Below are positions 1 to 13,108 of a DNA stretch of 64,000 bases, in pieces. Source of the stretch: Sthenelais limicola (Eukaryota; Annelida; Polychaeta; Phyllodocida; Sigalionidae); assembly GCA_942159475.1 (NCBI GenBank), contig OW804097.1:5981685-6045684 (forward strand). The letters are read 5' to 3'. A program made the position numbers and the translations under genes. A model generated the notes under the pieces. It was given only the letters and a program-made list of their open reading frames with translations. It was not told where the DNA came from and did not search any database. The stretch's first letter is position 1, and each line of letters opens with the position of its first letter.

Positions 1-1310
1 TCACTGGGTTTTCCTATGCTCCATTCTCAGCATCGCCATGGCCCAAATCTGTGGATTCTGGCATCGACTGCACTTCACCCCCGGGACCATCAGTGGTTCC
101 TTCATGACCACAGAAGGGTGCAAAGGGTGCGAGCCCCAACCGCCCAGTGGCGGCTCTGGCTTAGTCACCAAAGTCTTCTCGCTGATGAAGGAGAGTCGCT
201 TTGTGGCCAAGATGTCTCCCGTGGGCCGTCCATACGAGCTGGGGGTAGAGTTCTACCTATGTGCACGACTTCACAGTGTGGGCGCAAGGAGGCAGGTTAG
301 GGCCCCAGTTAGCTGCCAACATCCAAAGGGTGCGCCCCACGTTTGTGTTCGCCATGTCCACGTCTTGACATAGTTGAGTCAAATCAACCATGTTTGTGAC
401 CATGAAACCAACCGTTTCCATTGGATTCCCTGCAGGGTCCAATACCTGGATGGTTTGTGTCCCTGTCAGGCACAGACCAGAGGACAAAGGGATGGCTGGC
501 CATTGTGAATCGAGAGGCTCGGCTTGCAGACATTCTGTCACCTGAAGGTGCAGGATCTCTTGGTCAAGCCCCTTCAGGGCAGCCTCCTGGCAACTGGCTT
601 CTTCCCGAGCTTGACAAGCTTCAATCTCCTTTAGCTCCTTTAAGTAAGCCATGCCACAAGCTTGTTGCTCTGCGTGACAACGTCACCTTTCCTCCTCAGC
701 AGCCTTTTCTTTCGCAAAGGCTGCTGTCCTTTGCCGCTCCTCCTCTGCTGATTGCTTCTGGAGGAGAGCTGCCAACGTTGTTTGTCAGTCTTGGCGAGCG
801 ACTTCATCTGTGCAGAGTTTCCGCTACAAAGCCTCTTTCACCAGCTGTTTCTCAAAGAGTTCAGTTTCACACTCCTTTTGGAGATGCTCACGCTCTTGAG
901 CCCGTGAATGCTCATATTGTAGGTGCTGTCTACCTCCATATCACTACCAGTCTACCTCCATATCACTGTCCATTGAGCGGGATGTAGTCACTTCTGTGGT
1001 AGCAGGCCGACGTAAAGGAGGCTGTACCGCCACAGAAGTGCCACAAGCGACCATCGGTCCCTGGCGATCAGATCTCGGTCCCTGGCGATCAGATGGAAGA
1101 AAGCCTGGGGGAGGTTGCCCCTGTAGTGCTCTCTCTGCCTTCTCGCAGATCTCCATCTTCCGTTGCTGAAGCCTTAAGACCGGTTCTCAGCCAAAGGAGC
1201 AGTCTCCACCATTCGAGGGGTGGGAGAAGGGGGCTTCGCGATCCGTTGCACTGCCTCAGCTCTTAGCAGAGTTACCTCTGCATGGAGCTTTTGGTTCTCC
1301 TGGCAAAGTA
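1..1310 (-). pseudogene. Decayed coiled-coil, gag-like coding remnant
   Basis: Read on the minus strand, this stretch is much more GC-rich than the rest of the window and reads like protein broken by stops and frameshifts. From about 1305 down: a Gln/Glu/Leu-rich segment (LCQENQKLHAEVTLLRAEA), a Pro-rich linker, then a long Glu/Lys/Ala-rich helix (around 950-600, with KEKAAEEER and QEAALKGLDQE) typical of a coiled coil, then a non-helical tail to about 257. At least three frame breaks and an internal TAG interrupt it. Two small tandem duplications add to the damage: a 16-bp unit near 946-980 and an 18-bp unit near 1054-1092. It abuts a tyrosine-recombinase remnant on the opposite strand, so it may be the gag-like part of the same or a neighbouring mobile element; a retrocopied host gene is possible. 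No family recognised. Confidence 0.4.
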
Positions 1311-2035
1311 GATTAATTGGAGATTAATCCTCTCTCCTGCTCGGAGAGCCCCAGTTATACCCAGTTATTGCTGAGAATGTATGCAGGTTCTTGGTATGGG
1401 CATCTGACACGCTGTCGTAAACATCTCTACTATACCTCTGCGATAAATCACCTTGCTAAATTGGATGGTTCCCCAGATCTCCGCTCTGACTTCAAAGTTT
1501 AGCTTACTTTGAGAGGCCTCAAATGCCTTTTAGGTGATAACAGTGTTAGCCCAGATAGGATTATTAGGGTTACTTCTCTGTTTCCGCATTATACTGAGGA
1601 AGTGCATCTACATTGGTTTGACTGTGGTTTCTTATTGAAGGTCTGTAGCTCAAAGACAAATCATTTTTGTATCCAAGTGCTGGAAACCTCTGTCATACAC
1701 CTACAGTAGTTTATGTCTGGCAATGCAACTGAGGGGTTGGTTTGAGACCTCTCCAGTCCCAGATGATTTACCTTTGATTTCATACAACAGTAGTGCTCCT
1801 GTACCTATGATTTAGCACTTAAGAAATAGAAGCTCTGGGCTAAAGGTACCTTATTTTCAAGGACATTGGTTTGCAGAGCCTTAAGCAGGGATCATCTACT
1901 TGCCTACACATGTCTGGCCTTAGTCTAAAGCATATAAAACTGGCGGCAGACTGGGAAAATCTGGCAGTTTTGATATACCTAAATACTCCTACATCATACA
2001 AGCTGGACCAGGACATGAGGGTGGGACTCTCTGAG
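1310..2035 (+). pseudogene. Tyrosine recombinase (DIRS/Crypton-type) remnant
   Basis: Pieces of a tyrosine (phage-integrase-like) recombinase can be followed across three broken frames. Around 1400-1500 is the SAM-like core-binding part (YTSAINHLAKLDGSPD, then SDFKV), followed after a stop by LRGLKCLLGD and RIIRVTSLF, which fits the start of the catalytic domain. Near 1925-2030 the C-terminal block reads HIKLAADWENLAVLIYLNTP, matching the usual Ik-x-x-GDW-x-S-x-A-x-x-Y-x pattern around the catalytic tyrosine. Known members of this arrangement are DIRS/Ngaro retroelements and Cryptons; which one cannot be told. The middle (1715-1925), where the R and HxxR motifs should lie, is too degraded to read. 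It probably sits in an intron of the ROCO gene that follows. Confidence 0.55.
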
Positions 2036-2340
2036 TTTTGATTTAATTAACTTTCCATCTTTTCCTTTGACTTTGGGGCAGAATAAGCTCAGAAAATAAA
2101 GTACTCCGAGAGCCCATGCCTTCCTTTGCGTCCTCATTCATAGATAGTTATATACCAAAATAATTCACCTATATATATTTTATTGATATTGCATACTTGC
2201 CCATAAATCTATGTACATAGCATTAATGAGGATATATACTTCAGGGAAAGTAATATAAATTCAATGACCAAACATACAGATATATACTTCTTATTGAATT
2301 CAGATTACATACACTACTTCCTAAGTACAATAATGCTTAG

Positions 2341-3829
2341 GACCAGTGAGAGTGGACATGGCACTACACCGAGGGCATCTACTACTACTTCCACAGCAGA
2401 TGAATCTAGGGACAAATGCCATCCGTGTGTTCTTATCGTTGGTACCAAGGCTGACTTAGTAACTTCACAGGTAACATTAGTTTATGACATATCATTATTA
2501 GGACCTACTACTTTCCTCCCCTCCATTGACCTTTCATTGAGTCTCCTCAACATCTTCCTGTTACTTACCATCAAACTTGGTTCTACTGTATCGTTCACTT
2601 TACAGGACTCTGAAAACAGATTGGCAGCAATCAGAAAATGTGTCAAGGAATTTCGCAAAGATAATGGTTTTGCTCATAAGGAATTCATACAAGGTGAGAT
2701 GACATACTCATGCAAGGAGGATGTTGATATTGGCAAACTGAAGGAGAAGTTGTCCAACATTGCGAAGCAGTTTGAAGATCAAGTAAGTTATCGATGGCTG
2801 AGGATGCGTTCACTACTATGTAACAAATCTTTCATGAAGATTGATGACGCGTTGAAAGAAGAAATGGAGCACAAACTGAACATTGATGAAAAAGAATTTG
2901 AAGAAGCACTGGATTATTTCAACAAAAACAAAGAATTAGTCGTCTTTGAGTATAAAACATCGGATGGCAAACAGGGCATCATCTGTCAACCTATGTGGCT
3001 TATAGAAGAGATGCGTAAAGGCATTAATTTGAAGGATGCAATTTGGAAAAAATCAGAATCTGATTTAGACCGTCATGCATATCGGAAGGAGTTTGAGCAT
3101 GGTCGACTTTTCCCTGACCTGGCAAATGTTATTTGGGATGACAAAGCAGAGTTCATGCTAGAGATAATGCTTAAGTATTGCCTTCTCTTCAAGTATCACG
3201 AATGGTATTGGGTACTGTCTATGCTGCCAAAACTGAGAGAAAGTGCAGAGAGTGAAGACAGACGTCCACTTTCAACACTACATATCAAGCCTCACGAGGA
3301 TCAAGCTTTCCAAAAGCTGGTACCAAAGCAATACTTCATCCCATATGGCCTAACTAATATGCTTATTTGTCATCTGGGAAATCAAGAAAAATGGAAGCTT
3401 GTATCTGAGGATACAATTGGCTGTGATGGGGCTGAATTCGCCTGCGAACCCTATTATGTGAAAGTCAAACAAGAAGAGCCAAAAGTGTTATACAAAGAAC
3501 AGTGGACAAGTGTTCCAACAATTGCCGTGCATGTATCCTGCAAGGAAACCGACTTTGATCAACTCAATTCAAGTCCATTAGTCAGCTTTGCGGAAACCAT
3601 GACAAACGGAATCAAACAAATCCTTGCCAAGATAGGCTACATCCAAACATACGAAACATTCCTCCTATTGAGCTGTCCACAGAAACACTCTGCATCTCTG
3701 CACCTACTCAATGATACAAAGATCAGACCAACGTGTGAAGTGAAAGGCTGTGGCAAACGCAAAGAGTGCATTGGTCAGCAGCTCTGGATGAGTTCTGAGG
3801 TTTGTGAGGCTGATCATATTAATTATTAA
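2341..3829 (+). CDS. ROCO-family protein, internal exons (end of Roc, COR)
   Basis: Two exons of a ROCO (Roc-COR) protein. Exon 2341-2470 follows an AG and contains VLIVGTKADLV, the G4 (TKxD) motif of a Ras-like Roc GTPase; G1-G3 are not in the window, so the 5' end lies upstream. Intron 2471-2605 is 135 nt, a multiple of three without a stop, so the unspliced frame stays open through it; the CAG/GTAACA and TTTACAG/GAC borders and loss of family-like sequence show it is an intron. The second exon begins at 2606 (DSENRLAAIRK) and encodes the end of Roc and the COR winged-helix part (WLRMRSLL, then EFEEALDYFNKNKELVVFEY and IICQPMWLIEEM). It stays open to 3829, though a donor near 3801 (GAG/GTTTGT) is likelier than the TAA as its end. 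ROCO proteins are large multidomain GTPases often joined to death-fold domains; CARD-like exons follow 9 kb downstream on the same strand. Confidence 0.75.
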
Positions 3830-4107
3830 AACTAATGCATTAATGCAATAAGGAGAGCAAGTTGTTAACACTCCATGATCTATGGAATTGCCTGTAGCAC
3901 TATCTTGCATACTATTGAAATTGTATGAGGCATGACGAAGCTCTATCATCTGGTTGCCCTAATGTGTAAATGATCTGCACAAACAATTCCCATAATGCAC
4001 CTGTCAATTGCAATCCCCAACTCCCGACTCCCGACTCCCGACCCCCGAGGGTATGGGGGAATGTCAGAAATGACATTTGGTTATCTAAAAATCTCTTTTT
4101 CAAGATC

Positions 4108-4650
4108 AAGAATTGCATTTTCGATATCAGTCTTGATATCAAAAAGCCCATTATTGATATAAAGAAATTGAATTCAATTAATTTATGCAAATTAGGTCAC
4201 ACCCCTTTCATTTTCATATCAATAACTTATTTATTCACAATAAAAAAGCTTTTCTTGATATTGAAAAATTAATGATTTTTAATCATGAGTACATCTTTTT
4301 CCGATATCAATAAATCATTTTTCAATATCAATGATTACTGAATAAATGACCTAATTATAAAGGTCATTGGCATTGAATTTCCAATATCAAGAACTCAGTA
4401 AAAAAACTTGTTTATGCTTATTTTCATTGACCTTTTGATATTGGAATTCCTGATATAATGTCAATTCTTTATATCGATATATCATTACTGAATCATTTAA
4501 GGATATCAGAAAATGGTTTATTGATATCGGAAATTCAAGTAATAGGATTGGATGTAACAATTAGCATCCCAAGAATGTTCTTACCCTAACATGTATATGT
4601 AAGTGGCATTTTTCTCTATCGGAAAATCATTTTCTGATATCAATGAATAT
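4108..4650. repeat. GATATC/AATATC-rich palindromic repeat block
   Basis: About fifteen copies of GATATC, TGATATCA, AATATC or their complements occur in roughly 550 bp, spaced irregularly and often followed by AAGAATT, AAAAAT or AATGA. Because the core word is its own complement, the block has many small hairpins. No terminal repeats or ORF were seen. The same word recurs in the 46-bp satellite at 10.9-11.9 kb, so the two may have a common origin. Confidence 0.6.
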
Positions 4651-6419
4651 GGAATAAATGACCCAATGGCATTCCACAGCTCACTTTTCGTATTGTTATT
4701 GCACATAAAAAGTGTAAAATATATACAACTTGACACGCAGGGGAATGTCTTTGATAGTTCGGTAAAGTAAAGGAAAACCCCACCTCGGTGGCATCATATT
4801 CCTACCATTCCCTACCATTCTCCCATACCCCCAGGGTGTGGTGGTGGTTCGGAGTTGCAATTGACAAGTGCCTAAGATAAAACATGACTGGCCTCAAATC
4901 AACTAATGTGTTATTAATTGTCTTCCAGAACTCAAACGCTGCTCAAAGCATGGGTGAGCATAACATGTTAATTTAATATACCATACATTTATAAGTACTA
5001 GGTATGAGGACATTTTACTATAGGATTAATTTCCCGAGATTTGGTGTCAGGGCCGAGGGGTTTATTTTCCAACAAAAGCCGAAGACACCAAAGCAAGGGA
5101 ATTAATCACTTTAGTAGCAGATTTTTGGATTCCATACTACTGTTTAAAAACAAATATTAGAGCCTTTAAAAAACGTTTTAGATGTACTGACAGCATGATA
5201 AACTGCTATAATTTAGCTCCTCCACTGGAATACATGGGTTACTATGTTACTCCTTACATGGAAAGGCCAAAGTCAAAACAATGCCTTTATAACGTCCAAA
5301 TCATCATGTTTTCCACAATTCAAACCATCACATTCTAGTATTTAGTTTATTTTACCTGTGTCAAACCAATAACACATATGTACACTTAATTATAACTTCA
5401 CAATGCTGGTTATGTCGGCCGCACTCCCTTCCACTTTTTACATGCAGCCAACGGAGCCCGGACACTAGCGCCCCAAAATCAGATAGTAGGGCCCACACCA
5501 CTAGTAGCTCCCAGTGCTTGGGTATTATGGTCCAAAGGCCCAAGTGTCTTGGGCCCTAAAGTTGCGCGCCCAAAGCATCAGACTTCCGGTTTACAAATGT
5601 GGTGTTAACTTAAAAAACTTAAAAAAGAAATAAATAAAAAATCTGAATTGGTAGAAATCTTTGTAATATTGTTTTACCCTGATAGCGAAGTAATAGTCTA
5701 TGTGAATCAATGAATGGCGATTTCAGAAGCCATACATGTTTACGTTTGAGCGAGCAAGGCGGAAGCAGTGTGGAGACTTTCGGCATAGCCACTCTGTGCA
5801 CTGTGCACTTGGCATTGCATTGTGTACTGTAGTCTATATAGCGCATGGAGGATTTCAAAGTCCCCAAACCGACCTTGAACTCTGAACTTAGAACCGTCAT
5901 GGCCGAACATTAAGTTGTTTTGCGGGAATTGACAAATGGATTATTCTCTATTTTGTTGCTCAACACCATTCAGCAAGCAGATCATCCCTCCACAATGATA
6001 TTTGACATTATTGGTGATTTTGGAGCTAGTGTTAGTGATATTTATGGTCAATTCTCACGAAACGGGCCCACAGGCATTCCAAAGGTTGTGAGGATGATAT
6101 ATTGATAAGGGTTGTCAGTGTTTAGATAAAAGTTGTATCAACAAAAACAGGGCAGATAGGGCTTTCGGGGGAAGTATAGCTTTGTGTATCTATAATAAAT
6201 AATAAATATTTTATGGCAAAAAAACAGGCTAAAATCGCTCATTTTCCAAAGGACATAATTATATAAAATTTGATGAAAACGATTATCACCAGGCCATGCA
6301 ATACTGCAAATAATCATATTTTCTGTTTGAAACTATACCTCTAAGTGTTGGCTATGTACCCAGGTAAATATATTCATAAAATATTTTTTATTTCTCCTAA
6401 TTCAATTTTTCTTTTGGGG

Positions 6420-7260
6420 AATTTCCTGCGTTGTGTTCTTACGCCCTTTTTAGGAGCTCATCTAGGGATGAAAAATAAATATTTATTTATTAGCAATGTG
6501 CCAACATTCATCTCCAAGAGTTTGACTTTGAATTAAAATGTTAAAAGAGTAATTATAAACAACAGTAATTATACACAACCTAAATGAGTGAAAAATATCC
6601 CAGTTGGGGAATTCCTAACGTTGTGTTCCAACACCTATCATTTTCAATACAGTTTCAACAAATATATAGATTAGTCAACGAAAATTCAACACTCTAAGCA
6701 TCTATATAAAGGTTTATGACATGTTATTTAGAATGTGCAGAGATGATTTATGTCTTCTTTAAATTGAATCAAAGTGCGAACGTTGTGTTCCAACGCCCTG
6801 TTGCATTCCAACGCCCTCTGCAAGATGGTTGCAGTGTTAGGAAAATCGTCCTCCAAACTAAGTACTTGACTAATAGTAATGATAATTCACCCCTTTTTGA
6901 CATTCACTCGTAAAAAAAAATAGGAAAATTGATCACATAAGGGCCAGAAAACAATGATAATAAATCACCACTAATTGTTGCATTCCAACAAAAAACATGA
7001 AATATAAATCTCAACAAAATATGGACAAAACATCATTTTTAAACTAAATTTTTAGCCTAATACTGAGTTCAGTAGCTGTTTTTAATGTTACAATATTAAA
7101 CTTAAAATTAAAATGTGTTATTAAGCTTAAAATTAAAATTAGACCCCCAAATAGCCCCAAGTGACCCCATTTCGTGAGAACTGACCATATGCCAAAGAAG
7201 CTCTATGAAGCAGCCTGGCCTGTTTAGCCTGCTTGCCGCTGGGTGGCAGCCGTTGTATCC
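6420..7260 (+). repeat. Dispersed short repeat, GTTGTGTTCCAACGCC type
   Basis: A short phrase recurs at about 6430 (GCGTTGTGTTCTTACGCC), 6615 (ACGTTGTGTTCCAACACC) and 6782 (ACGTTGTGTTCCAACGCC, followed at once by a second TTCCAACGCC), with weaker echoes near 6980 and 7240. The first three are spaced about 170-190 bp. It may be a decayed tandem repeat; the sequence between copies is too diverged to align by eye. Confidence 0.35.
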
Positions 7261-10200
7261 CAACATCGCTTGCACGATGTCTACTGTTGTCACGTTATGG
7301 CGAGCCCTAGGCCCTAAATACTTAAAAATGGCTAATATTTCCATCAGAAACAGTGGAGAAAAGACTTTTGGGTGACCAGGACTTTATACACGTTCCAAAC
7401 TGAACGCGGAATCAACAACAAACAAATAGTTGATGAGGAAAGTGAATGAGCGGAAACGCCAGAACCACTGCCAGCTACTTTAATATACTTGATCCGCTCA
7501 AATAAGTTTCTTGATCTGTTTGATCCGGTCACATAATTTACTAGATCCGGCCAAAACAGTAATTTATCACTATCCACAACCCCAGCAGAATCCATAGATC
7601 GGCTACTAAAACCAGTCACCCGACGGGCACTGAGTGCAATTGAGTGTGATAGCACTGTGATCATTTTGGGATTGACTGCAAACTAGTGAAGTGTGATATG
7701 TATGGCTTTAAATCACAGTGAAATGGACATGCCATTAGCAATCATTATGTGAAATCCATTGCGTCTATTTCCTCCTATGCTGTTGGCGATCTCACACTTG
7801 TGTTGCACCAGGTTCTCATTCATATTCATTTATGTTTGTATTAAACCTGTGTTGATTAACCAATTATATCTGCGAATACATGTTTTCTTCAAAAGTCAAT
7901 AACATGGGTGTGATCTCAATTGCGCATATAATGCGCATTCAAAATTGCGTCTAAATACTCATAATGTAGCCACAACTGGTCGCAATACCTGCCACTGCTC
8001 ACTCACCTAGCATTCACACTTACTATTGTGCATCTGACACTCCATTCTCTGACACTCATACTCACTCTCTGATACCAAGTCAAAGAAACCCCTACACACA
8101 AAGCTAAATGATGTGAGCCTAGCTCCACATTACTAAAAGAAAATACTTGTTTTTTTTTAAATATTTTTATTGGCCAAGTCATTTAAGGTCATTTAATCAA
8201 GGAAAAGGAAAACACGCATAACTGACCACACAGCTATCTTTCATGAGTTGCCTTGAACATTTACATATAATAATATGTATAACAAAATCGATGGTATATG
8301 GATTCACAGAGGTTGCTCTAAGTGAGAACAAATTGTCTAACTCACCGCTCTTCTCTATATCGCTCCATAAGTAATACCTTTAACAGCCTATGCTCAACAA
8401 TTGTTTTTAGCTCGCCGTCCAATTCACTCCATTTACATTTGCCTTCATGCACTATCGATCGTTTATATCATTCAAGATTTACTAAATCTGTAGAGCCGAT
8501 AATTGTTCATTTTCTGATGACCTATTCTAATGAGTTGTGGCAGGCACATCGCGGGGAAATTATGCTCCTGCGAAGTACTAAAAAAACGCTGTTTCTATTC
8601 AAAATACATTGCCAATATGTTTAAATTCTGAAAGAGCATGCTTTTCTACCCCTATGTATTTAATTTCATCAACATCTGTATTCAAATGAGGAAGGTAATA
8701 TCGGCGGAACTTAGGGAAGTTTATAGGGAAAGTATAGGCCTCTCGATGCCGATGCTGCGTGGAATTATTGTGGAATAAGTCGGGGAAACCATTTTCTCCT
8801 TGGTCACTGCCAAATTCTTGTAAATCTCAAATAGTCGAGAATCAGTAGAAATAATATTCATATCATCTTAAAACGTTTTTAGAAATATGAAGCTTGTTCC
8901 TAGGAATACATACATGCCATGACAAACATCAAAATTGTAGTTAAATTTCTGGAATCGATCCCATACAAGATGTATTGGTCTCAGAGCCTAATCTATACAT
9001 AGAAAACAATTCTATTATGTATGTTCGAAATAATGGGAATAGGCCATTACCCTTAGTCAATAGCCCTTACCATTATGCAACTTGTTCTCACCAGGTGGCT
9101 TGTTCTCACCAGGTACTGTTTTGACCAGGTGGCGCAACTGGGAACTGGGGTGCATTTACAAATTCTTTTACAATAAGATTGCCACTAATACACTTATGTG
9201 ACATTCATACCACTATAGATATTCCACATCATGTACATAGGGATGTTATAAATAATATATGCTTCTATAGTTTATGTATGTAATATACTTGTTTGATATT
9301 GAAAAATGCTATGATCAAAGCACCCTAATGACTGTACATATAGATTGCCCCTACTGGCTTGGGGAAGGGAGAGCAACCAAACAACTGAAACACATCTAAT
9401 AAAAGGCTCCTATGCATCAGACTCACAAAGAAGATGGTAGAATTGATGAAAACAAAATGATGGATATGAAGAGAGGGCAACACAGGGAATAATGATACCC
9501 TTCAAACCTTTCAGTGTGGAAAAATATACTGCCACTGCCAGGGCAGGAAAATTAAAACTAACATGAACTGTCTTATTTATTTCAGATGCTATTAATCTAA
9601 TGAATTGGTAGTACATAAATATCATGCTCAAAATGCAATAAGAATTTGCTATTTTTTGCAATAAAATTGCGTTATACCCTTAGCGTGACCATCTCGTGAT
9701 CATTGCACAATAATTATTGCGTGAAAAGCGTCCACGCTCATCACGGAACTCTGGCGAGATGATTGCGCATTAAAAATTGTGCAGAATCGCGTTCATTTGC
9801 CCGTCGGGCAAGTGGTCCAGCCGCTGGATTGATGAGGAGCTGTTGATGTGCTTATCATTATCTAAATTTGAGGCGTTTAAAGCATTAATCGAATTAGCTT
9901 AACTCTAATATTCCTCAGAGGAATGTAGCATAAGTCCCAATACTTGTAGTCACTATAGGAAAAATTGAAGTCGAGCCTGTGTATGAGAATGATTGTAGTA
10001 CAATCAGATTAGTTCCCTTTTATTCATGTTGTAATGTACAGTAATTTCAGTATAACAATGAGAGAATGAATCATTAATTGCCCTCCATGCATTGAACACG
10101 TTTACATAGAGCTCTTGCTCGAGGGTCTTCTTTGATACATTATATTTATCCATTATACAATGGAACATGTCAATATGTATATCTGCCAAAGAATAAGAAT

Positions 10201-10937
10201 TAATCTAAAGAGCATTAGAATTCTTAGTCTTTGTTTAGTCATGGATCATTAATAGATATTAATGGATAATTAAGCGTTAGTACTATCCTTGTATCAAACC
10301 GTAATTAATGCAATTATATACCTTGCCTATTTCTATTCTTAGAGGTTGACCAAAGACGGACAAGGGGAAGGAAGCAGTGAGTACATTATACTATTGTAAG
10401 AATGTGTGTTCAATGTTTATTCATTTGTACAGAATCAGCAGCTTCTGTTGCGTCCCAAAGTCATCATCTGTATGACCTGTGTAATATTACAGACTTTTCT
10501 TCTTTTTTTGCACATATTACGCATAGCCAAAATCCATTACAAAGACACCTTTTTTTATTACAGTCTGGATATTCCTATTCCTGGAACAAATAGTTTCATG
10601 ACACTATTTCTTCATTACAGAGATCTTTTCACCCATTACAAAGAGTCTTTTTACTATGACGACTCCCCTATTACCCATGACCTGTGCCATCTGCTGCAAT
10701 GACACATGGCAGTTGCTCTTTTCAAGATGACATGACATAAGGATTTCTTCCCTTTTTGCTCTTTTCCTTTTTGTCATGGATAGACAAGCGCACTTTGATT
10801 ATTTTTATAATATAAATAATATCAATATATACAAATAAATGCAATTTATCCACACACAACCACTTTTCATGAGCATTACCTACAAAACAATTGTTAAACT
10901 AATTATTCTTTAACAGAAATGAAATGTACCGTCTGTA

Positions 10938-11845
10938 TCTGCTCAATATCAGAATTGATATAAAAAATAGTATTGGTACGATATCGGCTGAATATCAGAA
11001 TTTGATATCAGAAATAATATCGGTATGATATTGGCTCAATATCAGAACTGATATAGGGCCGATAGAATATTTGGGGTATGATGTTGAGCTGACAAACTTT
11101 TGTAATAGCATTTTCTTGATTTTCTTTAAAGGAGAGTATGAATTATTGTATGTGGGATTGTTTGATTAAGTAATTGAAATCCATGGTCCAGGAACCAAGA
11201 CTGAAGACATTAAGTTAAAGTTAGCAATTTTATTTACACAAATAAAGTGTATGAATTAGGTACAATATTTTGACTTCTAGATCGACTATTTTGACTTTAC
11301 GATCAACTTTTGTGACTTTACGATTGACTATTTCAACTTTACAATTGACTTTTCTGACTTAATAATTGGCTTTTGTGATTTTACGATTGACTATTTTGAC
11401 TTTACGATTGACTTTTCTAACTTTACAATTGACTATTTTGACTTAACAATTGACTATTTGAACTTCATGATAGACCTTTCAGACTTTACAATCGATTATT
11501 CTGACTATGATTGACTATTTTTTACTTTAAGATTGACTATTTTGAGAAATTACAGAAATTACTATTACAGAAATAGTATTGGTATGATATTGGCTCAATA
11601 TCAGAACTGATGTCAGAAATAGTATCAGTATGTTATTGGCTCAATATCAGAACTGATATCAGAAATAATATCGGTACGATATCGGCAGAATATCAGAACT
11701 TATATCAGAAATAATATCGGTATGATATTGGCTCAATATCAGAAACTGATATCAGAAATAGTATCGGTTCAATATCGGCTCAATATCAGAAATAATATCA
11801 GAAATAGTATTGGTATGATATCGGCTCCATATCAGAACTGATATA
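10938..11845. repeat. 46-bp satellite interrupted by a 21-bp satellite
   Basis: The outer array (10938-11065 and 11560-11845) is built of units of about 46 bp with words such as GATATCAGAAATA, TATCGGTATGATAT and GGCTCAATATCAGAA; successive units start at 11655, 11701 and 11748. Between the two parts, 11271-11545 is a different array of roughly 21-bp units, TTTTGACTTTACGATTGAC with variation. The sequence after each outer part (GATATAGGGCC, then GGAGAG...GAAT) is similar, so the whole block may also have been duplicated. No coding potential. Confidence 0.8.
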
Positions 11846-12586
11846 GGGCCAATCGAAAATTCAAAGAGTTCTGGGAAATGTATTTAAGGAGAGCTTGAAT
11901 GAAGTACATAAGAGGATAATCAAAGCATCCACAAATACTTTCATTTTCATGAGCAATTGACATCAGAATGGTATCCACCTGATATTAGATCTGAGATGGT
12001 AAAAATTCTAAAATCTTTAAAAATTCCTATTTCAGCAAGAATTTTGGGAAATATATTTAAGGAGAGCTTGAATTATATATTTTATACTCATTATACGTTT
12101 TACTTTTATTTGCTACTGTCTCAGAATGTAAGGGTTGGCAGGTGTATAAGTGGTAGAATAAACAATTTGGCTGGCAAGGACCCTAGAATCTGTTTGTGTT
12201 GTTATTTCAATCTAGTCTCATAGTCGCTAGGATCTGTGTGAAATAACTAGACACTACACAACTAAACATTATACATATACACTATTCTCACGTCAAAAAT
12301 AGTGAATAGAGAATATTAACAACGTACTAGTGTCACAGACACAACATTAGAATTGATTTAGAAATAAACTTTAATGCATTAAAAAATATCACTGGCATAA
12401 AAACCCATTATTATGATATTCAAAATTAAGTACATAATAGTACATCACACCGGAAATGAGTAGCACTCGTCTATGATATGCATAGGCCCTCCAAAGTGTC
12501 CCTAAAGAATAGAGCAAATAGGGAGGGATCCAAAACAAGGGGATAACAGAACATGGGGTATTGGAGTTTGGTTTGGTTTATTTGGG

Positions 12587-12831
12587 TTCCAATGTTTCGC
12601 TTAACATAAAACCTTTAGCAAGGAGGAGGAAATATTGCAATTGTTTTGATTATGTTTTTTACAATCCCAAACGAAACAGATGTAACTTGTTGCAAATAAT
12701 GCTTCGGTGAGGTTACATCAAAACCAAGAGTCAGTCATAATTATTTCATTAAGTTGGTTTTTATTTTGTCTGTAGTTTTGTGATGTATGATTCCAACGTT
12801 TCGATTCTCAGGTGAACCTTCATCAGGGAAT
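12587..12831 (-). repeat. Retroelement 3'-end pair with hammerhead-like motif
   Basis: On the minus strand, 12831-12790 carries a hammerhead-like motif: outer arm ATTCC, box CTGATGA, A, stem GGTTC/GAATC with a six-base loop, box GAAAC, then closing arm GGAAT. AATAAA follows about 25 nt downstream. About 200 bp further on the same strand (12632-12587) is a decayed relative that keeps TTAAGCGAAAC and TTGGAACC followed by AATAAACC, but has lost the CTGATGA box. Such tandem spacing recalls the paired hammerhead motifs reported in Penelope-like elements. No ORF is attached, so this is a solo fragment. Confidence 0.5.
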
Positions 12832-13108
12832 GATTAACAAAGTATTTTCTAGGAGGTTATATTAAAATTGTGTAACTTAGGTATCCATAGTAACATAGTC
12901 AACATTTATAAAAGCAGTGATTTGATTGGTTCATCTAATAATTGGTTTAGTTCAGTTAATATTTAGGATATGGAGGTCAGGTAAAGTTTGTATATAGGTT
13001 CGGTTTATTGTCTATGAGACCAGTGGTACAAAAATATTTGTCATATATAATGTGAAGTTGTGAACACACAATGTGAAATTGAATCATTAAGGTGTATAAT
13101 TATTTATA

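Larger units (their letters stand above)
3830..10930. other. Long gene-free stretch
   Basis: I see no convincing coding sequence here. Open frames are short and AT-driven. Contents are a GATATC-rich block (4108-4650), a set of short GTTGTGTTCCAACGCC-like repeats (6420-7260), and unremarkable AT-rich DNA. A 34-nt exon-like segment lies at 10343-10376 between a TTCTTAG acceptor and a GTGAGT donor; it could be a small exon of the ROCO/CARD gene if the two exon groups belong together, but nothing else supports it. Confidence 0.5.
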
